DNA of 64,000 bases from Iris pallida (lineage: Eukaryota > Streptophyta > Magnoliopsida > Asparagales > Iridaceae). The stretch is from NCBI GenBank assembly GCA_029216955.1, contig JANAVB010015600.1, positions 29,286,778 through 29,350,777 of the forward strand, read 5' to 3'. The translations under genes and the position numbers were made by a program. This document shows positions 33,552 through 45,790 of the stretch, piece after piece. Numbering within the stretch: the stretch's first letter is position 1; every line of letters begins with the position of its first letter. The notes under the pieces were generated by a model that did no database searches, was not told where the DNA came from, and saw nothing but the letters and a program-made list of their open reading frames with translations.

Positions 33552-36185
33552 TGTCACGCCCCAGAACCAGAATACTGGAGAGCGGGGGACAGACACAGCC
33601 AGCTACGTACATTGAAGTGCAGTCCACCTCGCAATACGGTCACGGCTGTCTAGATGCATGAAGGTTTATCTACAAGCCATTAGTCTCTTATGGTCAAGAA
33701 CAAGCCTAGTGTCTCAATCTCAAGCAAGCAAGTAAATGTTACAAGATATTAGATCGTCAGACATACAAGGTAAGGCGTCCCAAACATTACATATTCAGAT
33801 GATCATGAAGCTAGTCATACAAAATGCGAAGACTATCAAGAGTTTAAGTCATACATGATCAACCATAGGATTTGTCAATCATGTTACAGCCCTTAGGCAG
33901 ACAGGAATGTAAGCTTTTAACACGAGCTAATACTTGCTCGGTGGCTAAACGCCTCAAAAGAATAATTTACAATAGAGCGGGGAACAAAAGAAGAAAATCC
34001 ACTCGTTGTCAGGGTTACGTCTGGTGTTCACCATCTGGCTGGAAGACAGGTAGATCCTCGGGAGCTACTCCGAAATTTGGCCATACAAAACCAGCTGGGT
34101 CAGACCCCAGAAAGAGCAAGTGCCATAAGGGAGGCTTCACTTAAGAACTAAAACTAGCATATTAGCACATAAAAACATAAATGATAACGAAAGACATGAG
34201 TTAGAAAAAACATGGTGATAAACGATAATATAACTAAAGGACTATTCCGTAACCAAGTTACAACCCATAAACCAAACAAGGACCGGAGTTGTAACCCTTC
34301 ACCTGAACAGAGCTTAGTCTCCAATTATTTATCGACAAGAGTAAAGCATAACAGTAATGTACCGAAGTAATCATAGACTGGCACTGTCTAGACAAGACTA
34401 GACTGGACTCCATCCATCAATCGCGGTCAAGCAATGTGTACGGCTTGATACTTTAACTAACTATGGTTATCACAAGCCTAGTTACTACAAGATGCAATGA
34501 GATGTTCCAGTAGTCACAAGCCCTGCAGCTATCCAGGTTATCCATGCGAGGTTGCTTAGAGTTACCAAGAGTTAGAGAATCATTAGGTGACTTGGAGTGC
34601 AACACATGACAGTGTGCTATAGTACTTATGATTTCAAGAAGTGTCCCACATGACAGTGGGCTGAAAATGTGCCCTACTCGTCGGCAGGCTACAAGTCCAC
34701 TCAGGTGTGGCCGGGATAACGGGATCGCCTGTAACTGAAAAAATCTCTCTATATGAGCTACTTGATCAATCTAGTCATTAACCTAGTCATATTCATTATG
34801 AATCCCTGACCGTGGTAAGTAGGAATCTATGTCCTAGACATGATGCAAGACGAGACAGGTAGTTTATACAATCACAATCAGAAAAATCAACCACGGTGTC
34901 AAGACAAGTGTTACTTAGCAAGTCAGGGTAGCTGTCGCAACAGCCTTTCAAGATTATCATGTCATGTCGGGTTACTTGTTACTTGTCAGGAGTGCGCCTC
35001 GACGGGCCACTATCAAGATTATACATGTCTTATCAAGTTACTTATCATGTCAAGAGGGCTTGTCAAGAGTGTGCCTCGACGGGCCACCCAAGGGGTTATC
35101 ATGTCGTGTTCATGTCGTGATCAATACTGGCAAGTCATGTTGTGCTCAACAATATATCGAGTCGGGTCGTCACAAGATAGGTAAAGTACAAGTTACATGC
35201 AAGATCACAGACATATACATCAAGAACTAGGAGAACATGCATGGGGGCAAGGGGCAAGGGGTATCATGGCAACAAGTGGCGCCAGAGAAATAATAGGTGG
35301 TGCCAAGGGGGGGACAGGTGGCGCCTAAGTTGGGTTGCGCCAGGCTGGGGTGCGCCAGGCACTGGGGTGTGCCGGGTCAGGTTACGCCAGGTCAGGGTGC
35401 GCCTGACTGGGTTGCGCCTGACTGGGTTACGCCAGGTCAGGTTGCGCCTGACTGAGTTGCGCCAGATCAGTTTGTGCCAGGTCCAAAGGGCGCCTGGACT
35501 AAGTTGCGCCTGACTGGGTTGCGCCAGGTCAGGTTGTGCCAGGGCCAAAGGGCGCCTGGGCTAGGTTGCGCCTGACTGAGTTGCGCTAGGTCAGGTTGCG
35601 CCGGACACTGTTCTTCTTCTCCAAACAGCAAAGAAGAACCCATGGAACCCGAAAACTTCAAAATGTCATAACTTGCTCAAAACAAGTCCGAATTGAGACT
35701 TTCAAGGGTCTAAACTGCATAGAACGAGATTTCCTACAGCATGGGATGACTAGTTTTAGGAAATACCAAGCTTTAATAGATCAAAACCAAGAAAAACAAG
35801 AAAGGATCAAAACTTAGATTTACAAAAATCCATCCATCAAAACCGAAAATGCCAAGTTCTAAAGAGGCTTAGAATCAAGTGGAGAAGAGAATGGAAAAAT
35901 AAAATGGAAAATCCATCATGAAGCAAGATTGCACTTGCCTAGGGTTTCTTTGGTGGGTGGGAGGAGTAATGGAGGAGAAGGAGTAAATGAAAGAGTTATA
36001 GAGGAGAGAGAGAGGAGTTGGTTTATAAGGAGGGTTCAACATGATGAACCATCTTGACCCAAACCAAACTAAAATAAACCAAGCCAAGCTAAACCAAGAC
36101 CAAACCATGCTAGACAAGTCAAAATACGGGTCAAGAATCCGTACACGTATACTGAAAATACGTATAACGGAAAACATGAGTGACA
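33552..36185 (+). mobile_element. Solo LTR, 2634 bp, with perfect 5-bp target duplication
   Basis: Starts TGTCACGCCCC and ends GAGTGACA, giving the inverted ends TGTCAC/GTGACA. CCATC is present at 33547-33551 and 36186-36190. No internal region, primer site or coding sequence. Near the 3' side, a purine-rich leader and TTATAAGG (about 36018) may be the U3/R boundary. Related heads lie at 3678 (minus) and 56254 (plus). Solo LTRs arise by recombination between the two LTRs of a full element. A chromovirus-type gypsy family is possible from the TGTMAYGCCCC start, but unproven. Confidence 0.85.
35320..35610 (+). repeat. GCGCC minisatellite inside the solo LTR
   Basis: Repeated units of about 15-19 bp of the form GTTGCGCCTGACTGG and GTTGCGCCAGGTCAG, with higher-order repetition of a block containing CCAAAGGGCGCCTGG. 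Open frames on both strands here are translations of this repeat and are not genes. Confidence 0.85.
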
Positions 36186-36527
36186 CCATCTGGCCGCGCC
36201 AACTGGCGCGCCATCTGACCGCGCCGCCAACAAAACGTCACATTACGCCTCATGAGCCGGAGTCCGAGTCCGAGTCCGAGTCGCTAAGCCCCTATGGGAC
36301 TTAGCTCCTAAAGAATTGATTCCAAGAGCATGACAAAAAGCATTAATGCTTTATTGTTGAGTTAGCATTCTTTCTACTAGAAAAATACCCCCACATGGCA
36401 CCCATGTGCCCCTCCATACCTCATGTGCACCTCTAAATACAAGCAAAGCTTATATATAGAGATACAAGTCATTTGGCCTAGGCAATGTGGGACTATTTTT
36501 TCTAGTCTTCAAGGCCAAACTCCAACA

Positions 36528-36799
36528 CATGGCCACCCTAATTTTATATGGAAACAAAGATGATGATAATTCTTTTGAACTTATTTTCCTAATTAAATAG
36601 CACTCGTTGCTTATGCTTATGAGATCGAGAAGAAACAAGTGTTTGGTCTTTTCAAAAGATCATTAACCCATCTGAGGATGGGAAATTCTGTGATTGACCT
36701 TGTTCCACTTTTTTATGAGTCCTGCGAGGGATGACATTGGTGTTAGAAAACTTACTGTGTCCCCACCCCCCCCCCCCCCCCCCCCCCACCACCACCACC

Positions 36800-36837
<38 letters not shown>

Positions 36838-38663
36838 CACAATATCTCCTTTTGTTTTTAACTTTTTATTGATACGAAATTAACTTGTGTTTGTAAACCT
36901 CTTGGCCCCTACTTTTCATTTCTATTTGATATAATATAAAGAAACTAAGGTGTATAATTACAAACTGTTGTATCCCTGTCGTCATATCTACTTCTCAATA
37001 TGTGTCCCAGAATTTTCGTATGCTTGTATCCATATGTTGTGTAGATGAGCCCATATCCATGTGAAGTAGCTTATCATTCACATACTATATTGACAAGATG
37101 GGCTTAGATGCTCATGGCGATATATTCCAGGGAACGATGATTGGTGTTTCCTATTTGCCGAGATGGGTAATATAACAAGTTACCCACACTTCACACCATA
37201 TTCGAAGTCAACATTAGATGGCCAAGAGATGTTGTATTTGCCAAATTCTTGCTGTGATATTAGTATGTTAAGTATTTGTTCTTGGACCATTGTCAGTATT
37301 TAATGTTGTTACTCCCAGTATAGATGAATGGTTATGTATCTCGAGAATTAATTCTTGCCCAGTTCCTTTGAGAAGGTAGCCACCTATGGTTTTTGAGGTT
37401 TCCAAACTTGTTCGTCTCCTATACTTCATCGAACTAGGAACTTATGTATCGTAATAAATCTCCTCAATATTCACTGTGTTTAGATCAATCAAGAAAGCGG
37501 AGCACCAGTAGTTCTAATGGTGGTTGGTGAAATGTTCTGTTTATGATTATACAGAGAAATCTTACCGACAAGGGAGATAAGATATTATGAGATAACATCA
37601 CAGCTCATTGATGCATCAGAAGCTAGGAGACGGTGAGTTTGTAATCTGTAATCAAGAAACCTATCTAGAGAATGAGTTCATTACTTGGCATCCGTAACGA
37701 GAAATTCACTTCAGAATTGTATTGCACTATGGGGGAGTTGAATGATCGCATGCATCTACCAAATTGGGAGATGAGAAGGTTGGTGCAAAATGTTTCCATA
37801 GTAGAAGATGGTGGTAGGCTTAACCGTGTACTATTTTGACTCTATGGTTTCCGATGCTTATGAGTCCCTATCATGGAGGAATGGGTCAGTGGTTTCTTGT
37901 TCTGAAATGAGTAATTGTGACACATGGAATTGGAGAATATAAATGGACCCTAGTTGATTCTGACTTGACCCTCCCAAAATGATGGATAGATCTACTCCAT
38001 GGTCCTAAAGTTGAGAACAGGAAACCTTTGGTGGATGCTGTGAAATTATTTGTATGCTTTCTGAGGAGGGCTCTGATCACATGCAAACCAGTAGCAGCCT
38101 CTGGGGGACCAACATCATAAGATCTCTGGCTGTGTTTAGTTTGCATCTACCCATAAATTGCTCCAATCTTTTTCCTTTTTCCCTTTGCTTGTCATGTTTT
38201 CTCAACATCTTGCTATGGTACCCAACTTTTGTATTACTATTGGCCCTGAAGGAAGCACATGCCTTCCCCACTTGTAGTACTCAAAGCTCTTGTGACTTTT
38301 CTTTTGCTCCTTGAGTCTACTTCTTGATTGACATCACTTCCTCCACTCCTTTCCCTCCATCAATGCCTTTGAACAGGAACCCCTCCCCATATGAACTTTC
38401 ACCATCACAGGACTTCTTTCTAACCAACACATCCAGATGATCACAAGGATTGGGAGTCTCCACACTGTTTCTTCAATAGTCTCCTCTTTGGATTCCTATC
38501 ACCCATATTGCCATAGTTGACTGTAATCCTAACCATTTTCTTTTCCCCCTATAATGCAAATGCTTATGTATATATTAGTTGAGCTCTCCATTCTTGATGA
38601 TGATACAGTATGGATGATGATGATGGTAGGTTTATGCAAACCCATCTCTATCATACACTTGGA

Positions 38664-38712
<49 letters not shown>

Positions 38713-38882
38713 GCAATGCCCCTTTCAAGCAGTACCAAACAATATTTATTAGCTGGCCCATGGATGTCACACAAGGAACTAGTCCCTTTTCACCTTTGAT
38801 TGATTCTTTCTCTTCACATTAAAGTTCTTGTCTTTACAATTCAAATGAAGCATCAATGCCAACCCATCCCCATCCAACGCCC

Positions 38883-38919
<37 letters not shown>

Positions 38920-41019
38920 TCTCCCTTGGTTTACTAATAAATGCTGACCATGGATGTTGCATGTTTATAGAAACCAGATATTACTCTATGATGACTTGAT
39001 CAACTTCATATGTAGGGACCATGGTAGGTTTCCTTGATAAAATTTATGGCATCAGTCTTTCTGGTCCTGTGACATTGCTGTGGAATATGTAAGTATTCTT
39101 TTGACCAGAAGAAAGAAAGGTGAAACAAAGTGGAGAAAGGTTGGTTTGGTTTTCTTCTCCTTAGCCCCACAAACGTACCAGACCTGTCATGCTCTTAGGC
39201 CTAGAATGCAAACAATTTCTTTACAGAATTAGAGGTTCATTTACATACATAAAGTGGAGGGGCTCAGCTGCTACTGGACATATGTGAATGGCCCACCTTA
39301 TTGGAAGGTTGAAAGCTAAAATTGCAATTATGGTCATAGGAAAATATTTTTCTGAACTTTTAGCAAAGGAGGTATGAGGACAATCCTAGTAAATCCTGAG
39401 ATTACTGGTGTTGAAGTGAGGTGTATATTTTCGGTCTTTTCTTTGGTTGTTGAGGAGTGATCAAATTCTTATCCATTAGTTGCCGCGATGATCCTTAAGG
39501 CATGCTCGAGTCGTGAGCTCTTGCAGGTTTCCGACACTTTAAGATTGCGCAACCGCAGAACAGTCCTTGAGATATTGCCAGAAAGAGGGAAATTTCTGCA
39601 GTAATCTTGGCACGAAATAAGCCTATAGAAATAAGTTGGAAATTTGGAATGCACTTGTATCCTTAATTTTGTCTTTCTTGGTAATAAATTATCTACAAGA
39701 AGGTTGATATGAGATTTTAATGCGCTTAGGTGTGTGTATCCGTATCTGCATCCGCATTCTTGGATGAATAACTTGGAGATTTTTATTGGGATCTGATTAA
39801 TAGTTATGTTTGGTAGCTGTAGGACTTGACTGAGTTGTTGTACTAATTCTTAGTTCCCAATGCTAATTATCAAGGTTTTTTTGGATAAAAACAATCCAAG
39901 TATTATATTTAATACTTAAGAATATCTCGTAAACTGTTCGTGTATTAGTGATTGGCGACATTGTCCATCCATTTGGTATACGCATGTCTCTGTCACCAAC
40001 TAGCTATAGTATAAGTATCGAAAGATTTAAATATATGGATTGGATCTGCACCGGCATCGTGAAAACGACTCGGGAAAAGGACAACCCATCTCGATATGAT
40101 TGCGGCCTACTTTTTCAAAAACTTTGTTATCGGCTCACCTTCTTCCTGACAAGAAGGTTGGTAATGCTTTAGAAGTGATCATTAAGTATATTTAGATCCA
40201 AGTAAGCAGACAGCAGAGATGGCTGTTGTGTCTGTCCCAGTTCTGTCCCTATCGAACGAAAATTATAAGGCTGGATTCATCATTTAACCTAATTTTTCGA
40301 TGTCCAATTATCTTGAACTGGATCTAAATCTATCATGAAAGGTTATTGATAACTATGTAGTTCTTGGTAGGCCAACCCAAGAACCTGAATGAGAATGCCT
40401 TGGTTGATACTTCACACAAATTGCTGGGGGCACAATACTCAAGTGTTAGGAACCCCCCATAGAACATTAGAGCCTTTGGGACTTTCCTACTTTTCTGCAT
40501 CTATCCCATGAGCAACAAGTGGGGCAAGCAAAGGCATGTTTCCAGCACAAGAAATAATGATTATGGCAGGGGAGTTGCATCTTCAGCTACAACTTTCAAG
40601 CTTTCATGTTGTGTTGGGAGAACCTGGCCACACCACCTTTAGCTGTGCACTTTGGTCAGAAATATATTGTACAGACATTGCTTTGGAACATGTGGCATCT
40701 ATGAAAACTTTCCCAGAGCAACAATGTTGGGAGGAAGAATTGAGGAGGTCACCTGTGAATAAATGGAATCATCAAGCTTTATGATGGATAGGAGAAAAGG
40801 AAAAAAAAAAAAAAAGGGTAGATGATGGGAGTGCCTAAAAGAAGTCAATGTGCTTCCAATTGCCTTTCAAAAGTGGGGAAACACAAAGCACATATTTAGC
40901 TCCCTTTTTCCCTTTGTCCGAGATTTGTCGGCGTTCGCCATGGATGCACGTAATGGTAGTCGAAAAATCTTCTGGCACAGATGGTGTTTGTGCTTTATCT
41001 GACCTTTTTTTCTTTGAGT
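36528..41019. other. Unassigned non-coding region with microsatellites
   Basis: No gene or transposon recognised. It contains a C-run of about 30 plus (AC)n at 36757-36838, (CT)n at about 38670-38710, a C-run of about 35 at 38882-38917 and an A-run at 40801-40815. The short open frames found here show no recognisable domain. Confidence 0.6.
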
Positions 41020-41187
41020 AATGCTATGGGGACATACATCTTCTTGACACTTTGTAGCCACACTGATGTGGAATTATTGGATGCCAAGAGAAGTCTTGAA
41101 ACGGAGGTAATAATTGACATCCAATAATGCACTACCATATCAGTGTGGCTATGGAGTGTGTCAAGGAAAGTGTGTTCCCATAGCATT
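41020..41187. mobile_element. Hairpin MITE, 168 bp
   Basis: Two arms of about 70 bp: AATGCTATGGGGACA, CTTGACAC, GTAGCCACACTGATGTGG and ATTATTGGATG on the left, their reverse complements on the right ending CCCATAGCATT. The loop is about 25 bp. The arms have few mismatches. No clear target duplication. The transcript would fold into a long hairpin. Confidence 0.8.
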
Positions 41188-41807
41188 ATTGTTTTGCTTT
41201 TTCGAGGTCTTTTAATTTCGGTAGTTAAGCAAAGTGAGGTGCGATACTCTTTTGTTCACTTTTCTCTTTTCATTATCTGCATTTACAGCCCATGGAGTCA
41301 ACAACACGGAGCAATTCCACGACAGAGTGGGGGTGACTGACACGAGCACCACAGCGACCCCACGATTATCGATACGGCATGACCAATAACTCGTAGTATC
41401 CAACTTTTCTTTTCTTTTTTCTTGGAAAAAAATAGTAACCATAGTGTACATCAGAGTCACGCGGCATTAAGAAAAGAAGACAAGGGGGGCAGGTTTGCCA
41501 CCCCCTCAATGCATCAGTGTGTGGTTAAACAAGAAAGGTTGAAGACCATGGTAATCTTGAAGGTGACACAGTTATCTATTGGGAAAGCCATTAAAAGAAA
41601 AGGGTTTGCTAGGTCCACTTCTGCTCATTTCCAGCACCATTGTGTTTTTATTATGGCATGGACGCTAGTATCTGTGTCCATTGCCAAGACTCTTTCCAAG
41701 ATATCCTCGCATTGATTGATTGCAGCATGGGTATTATTAGTTAGTTTGGTTGGGAATGGTGTGGACCTTTTTCTTTTTCTTTTGCGGAGCTGTGCTTTCG
41801 TGTAAAA

Positions 41808-42344
41808 CAAAGTTTTAAATATCGGACCGGAGATCGATCCGGTCAGGACACTAGATTGGGTCAAATTGGTCCAATCTTAGGTTAATTAGGTTTTTTTTAG
41901 GTGTCCTTTAATCCGGCTTGACAAATATCAAGAGGGGATTCGAATTTGCGTCTTCCGCGCCGGCCCCTCGTTGCTACCACTAGGCCACAACCACAGACAT
42001 GGTTAATTAGGGTTGAACCAGTTATATAGACTTACAATCTTATATCTACATATATACTATTTTAGAAGTTCCATATGTTTACCATTGTAGAATTAGTATA
42101 GAAGTAAACATGTTAACTTTGATTGCATGTAAAGTTCAAAACAAAAGTCAAAAATCAGGATCAAGTCGGTTCAAAATGCAACTGGTCAGACGGTTCGGTG
42201 GTCTGACCGGCCGGGTTGACCGGGTTGGTCGGTTTTTTGAAAAAAAAATAAATAGTGCATCGATATTAAACTAGTCCGAAAAAGTTACTGGTTCACGCGT
42301 TGATTGGTTCAACCGGCAACTCCTGTCTGGTTTTTAAAACAGTG
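41808..42344. mobile_element. hAT-like non-autonomous element with nested SINE-like insert
   Basis: Ends CAAAGTTTTAAATATCGG and, reversed, CACTGTTTTAAAAACCAG. Flanks GTGTAAAA (41800-41807) and GTGTAAAT (42345-42352) are a 7/8 match. Subterminal CCGGTC / GGTTCAACC words repeat on both sides. About 41905-42002 (minus) holds a tRNA-related sequence with GGCCTAGTGGTAGCA (A-box like) and ATTCGAATCCC (B-box like). Confidence 0.65.
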
Positions 42345-42954
42345 GTGTAAATTAACTTGTCATTTCCTACAAGGAATTCCTACATGATTTCAACAGTGAT
42401 GGATAACTCTGGCAATAACCTGTTATTTCATATAAAGAAACACTGTGGAAAACCATGATAGATTATTTCAAGGTTTAGAAGAGAAATATGGATAGCAAGT
42501 GCTTAATATTCTCCTTTGAGATCTAATTATTTCATGATTGGAAAAATATTAAGCAAAGTCAAAATGGGGAGGACTCTTGTGAGGCTTATAATTCAATAAT
42601 TACAGTATCTCTCTTGCTCTCAGTCATGTTTTTATTCAATATCCATCTAAATTCTTGTGTTCTTGCTTGTGGTTGTCTTGTTTTTAGTTCGCTATCGTTT
42701 CTTGTTACTTGCTTTCATTCAAATTTTGTTGCTATTATTGTCTTTTCTTGGGGAGCTATTTGGTATGCTGACTGCAATATTTTTAAGAATTTCATGTTCC
42801 TAAAAATACAAGAGTTTTGGTATCATAAGTAAATTCTCACAAATATGACATCCAGCATAACTTTCCTTAATTATTCATCTCTTGCAAAATTATTATTATT
42901 ATTATCATAATCTAGTCCCCTTGAACAATATCAATTACAATATAACACATAAGT
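42345..42954. other. Unassigned AT-rich spacer
   Basis: Nothing recognised. Confidence 0.5.
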
Positions 42955-43430
42955 GGTCCGGAATCGGATTTTGGTAAGTTTGTGTTTGATTGTGTTGGGT
43001 TGCATCTGGTTTGGGTTTAGGTGTGTTCGATCAAGTCCAATCGGGTTAGGTACGAGTCCAATCCTGGCAGGTCGTGTTCTTGTTTGATTTGTGTTTGGGT
43101 GGGAAAAAAAAAAGGGTTTGGGTGGGGTCAGATCAGATTCAGCTAGAGGGTTGTACTTGGTTCATATTAGGTTTAGGGTTGGGTTTGGTCGGGTCCAAGT
43201 TATGGTTAGGCCGATTTCGGTTTGGGTTTGGGCTCAGGTTCAGGTTAGGCGACGTTGAGGTTCAGGACGTGTACGGGTTTTGGTAGGGTCGGATCATGTT
43301 TTGGTCTTGTTGGGTTCATGTTTAGGCCGGTTCGGGGAGTATGACCTGGTTTGGTTCGTACTCAGTTGGGTCGGATCATGTTTGGATCTAGCCGGATTAA
43401 GTCCAGGCTCTTCACGAAAAAAAAAAAAAA
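42955..43430. repeat. GGTT/GGGTT-rich degenerate repeat
   Basis: Strand-biased (G and T) stretch of GTTTGGGTT, GGTCGGGTCC and TCGGATC words, like the subterminal parts of hAT MITEs elsewhere in the window. Paired termini were not found; it ends in an A-run at 43418-43434. Frames here are repeat translations. Confidence 0.4.
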
Positions 43431-43446
43431 AAAGTGCCCATGGGAA

Positions 43447-44288
43447 TATTATGCTCTTATATAATGGGAATAAGATGCCCAAGAAATTGTTAGTTAAACG
43501 TATGCCAAAAGTGATAAAATTCTAGGTGTGTTACCACTTACCAAACAGCACCAAATTGTTACATTTATCCCTACATCCCATTTCTTGTGCTATATTAGGT
43601 TTTATACAATTTAGATGTAATTTCATTCCTGTCTAGATAAGTCAGTAATAAGTTAATGTTTTTTTCCCCCTTCTTAAGCAAATGAGCAAAAGCTCAGAAT
43701 TAATAGTTGTTCAGTTAGGTTTGATTGAATGATTTTCATATTGATATATATTATAGATTTAATTGTCATATATAATATTACTTGCACACACAAAAAAAAA
43801 AACTTACACACGGTCCCGAGGCTCGAATCCCCCGCCGAATGCTTGCCCACTGGCAGCGTGGTGTGAAGGCCGGCCCGGAGGGTTGTGTTCTCCTATCCGA
43901 AGCTAATTTTGGTTGCCCCTTGACCCTTATTGTGAGCCGGTCATAGAGGATCATCCGTGACCCCGACCTTGGTGGAATTACGTTGGTTGTCCTAGTAGAG
44001 AGGGGTTGTCAAAGTCCGAAGTCTTGTCCGGCTTACCTGCGTGTGTATATATATATATATCCTTCTTATCTTACACTAATAAATTTGCACGTAAAATAAT
44101 TTTTTTTCTTCTGATATTGTTAAAAACAGTTTACATGTTTAATATATTAGAATTAAGATTTGTTACCTATATGTTTATATTTTATATAGAAATTGTTATA
44201 GATTTGTTTGTATTTTAATTATAATTTGCTGTTAATATATGTAAGGAAAAGAAAGGATTTTCGATTTTACGGAAGCAAGGAGAGAAAA
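43447..44288. repeat. Tandem segmental duplication, copy 1
   Basis: Begins AATATTATGCTCTTATATAA and ends TTTTACGGAAGCAAGGAGAG. Copy 2 follows immediately. This copy lacks the hAT element and the fold-back MITE found in copy 2 but shares the SINE-like unit. Confidence 0.9.
43803..44036 (+). mobile_element. SINE-like unit, first copy
   Basis: A B-box like word (GAGGCTCGAATCCCC) is followed by CCGGCCCGGAGGGTTGTG, CCTATCCGAA, GTGAGCCGGTC and GATCATCCGTGACCCCGACC. The same series occurs at 45596. No A box is visible, so the 5' end is probably truncated. Confidence 0.5.
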
Positions 44289-44364
44289 GGGTTAATATGC
44301 TCTTATATAATGGGAATAAGACGCCCAAGAAATTGTTAGTTAAACGTATGCCAAAAGTGATAAA

Positions 44365-44931
44365 TAGGGATGGCAATTTTTTCCAAATCCGAGGGGGACC
44401 CGAATTTTTTTTTCCCGACGGGGCCGGGTTGGGGATTCGAAAATGGGGACGGAGACGGGGATGGGGATTAAAAGAAATCCCCGGTCGTTTCGGGGCTGGG
44501 TATGGGTATTGTACTTCCCGCCCCAATATATCCCCGACCCCGATTAATTACTATACATACAATTATTTAGACATCAATATCTTTTAAAATTACAAATTTG
44601 CCACTTTATAATATATACCGTATACTATAATCTATGAGTCTATATATAATATTTTTTTAGGGTTTCTCTCTTACTCTTATTCCCAAAAGTGATAACAGGG
44701 ACGGGCACGAAGAACTCGGATCCGAAAGTGTTAACGGGAATGGGGAAACCCAAATCCCAAAATGTTAACGGGGACGGGGACGAGGAATACATTATTTAAT
44801 GGGGATGGGGATGGGGCCAACAAATTAAACTCGATCGGAGACGGGAGTGGGGATGGGAATTCCAACACTAATCCGGGGACAGGGATGGAGGATATGGTCC
44901 CCTGCCCCTACCCGTCCCGTTGCCATCCCTA
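44365..44931. mobile_element. hAT-like MITE with perfect 8-bp target duplication
   Basis: Terminal inverted repeats TAGGGATGGCAA / TTGCCATCCCTA; GTGATAAA on both sides (44357-44364 and 44932-44939). The interior is rich in GGGGACGGGGA words with an AT-rich centre. 567 bp, no transposase. Copy 1 of the tandem duplication keeps the uninterrupted GTGATAAAATTC site near 43515. Confidence 0.92.
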
Positions 44932-45216
44932 GTGATAAATTCTAGGTGTGTTACCTCTTACCAAACAGCACCAAGTTGTTTACATTTATCCCTACATCCC
45001 ATTTCTTGTGCTATATTAGGTTTATACAATTTAGATGTAATTTCTGTCTAGATAAGTCAGTAATAAGTTAATGTTTTCCCCCCTTCTTAAGCAAATCAGC
45101 AAAAGCTCAGAATTAATAGTTGTTCAGTTAGGTTTGATTGAATGATTTTCATATTCATATAATATTATAGATTTCATTTTGTCATATATTCATATAATAT
45201 TATAGATTTCATTTTG

Positions 45217-45219
<3 letters not shown>

Positions 45220-45262
<43 letters not shown>
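45220..45262. repeat. (TA)n microsatellite
   Basis: About 40 bp of TA, continuous with the left edge of the fold-back MITE. Confidence 0.9.
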
Positions 45263-45264
<2 letters not shown>

Positions 45265-45579
45265 AAGCGGATCAAAAGCTCCCCTTAGAAAGCCTCCCAA
45301 AAATCCCCCTCACTCTTCGTAATTTAATGTTAATATTAATGTTAATATTAATGTTAATATTAATATTAATGTTAATATTAACATTAAATACTAAAATTAA
45401 CATTAAAATTAACATTAAAATTAATATTAATATTAACATTAACATTAATATTAACATTAATATAAAAAAATATAAAAAAATTAATATTAACATTAACATT
45501 AATATTAACATTAATATTACGAATTAGAGTGAGGGGGGTTTTTGGGGGGCTTTCTAAGGAGGGCTTTTGATCCGCTCCC
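45263..45579. mobile_element. Fold-back MITE with AT-rich tandem core
   Basis: Left arm GGAAGCGGATCAAAAGC, then CTTAGAAAGCCTCCC and CCCCCTCACTCT; the right arm is their reverse complement, ending GATCCGCTCCC. The core of about 180 bp consists of TTAATATTAATG / TTAACATTAA units. It sits in (TA)n, so a TA duplication would be invisible. Confidence 0.8.
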
Positions 45580-45595
<16 letters not shown>

Positions 45596-45614
<19 letters not shown>

Positions 45615-45790
45615 GGCCTCGAGGTTCAAATCCCACCGCTGAATGCTTGCCCATTGGAGTTATGCAGCATGTTGTGCAAGATCGGCCCGGAGGGTTGTGT
45701 TGTCCTATCCGAAACTAATTTTGGTTGTCCCTTGACCTTTATTGTGAGCCGGTCCTAGGGGATCATCCGTGACCCCGACCTTTCGTGTGA
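45596..45790 (+). mobile_element. SINE-like unit, second copy
   Basis: Same order as 43803 with a B-box like GAGGTTCAAATCCC, ending in GTGATAAAAAAAA, an A-rich tail as expected for a SINE. Preceded by (AC)n. Confidence 0.5.

Larger units (their letters stand above)
33322..36527 (-). mobile_element. Copia-like LTR, right copy, interrupted by a nested solo LTR
   Basis: Same sequence as 32517-33202 (TGTTGGA start at 36527 on the minus strand), split between 33551 and 36186 by a 2634-bp insertion. Both parts align to the uninterrupted left copy, which serves as an empty-site control. Confidence 0.7.

Noticed and set aside
35241..35548. Open frames on both strands rich in Arg/Leu/Gly
   Set aside because: They translate the GCGCC minisatellite in the solo LTR; frames on both strands share the periodicity.
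40536..40784. 82-residue frame beginning MFPAQEIMIM
   Set aside because: No recognisable domain, no splice or promoter context; length expected by chance.
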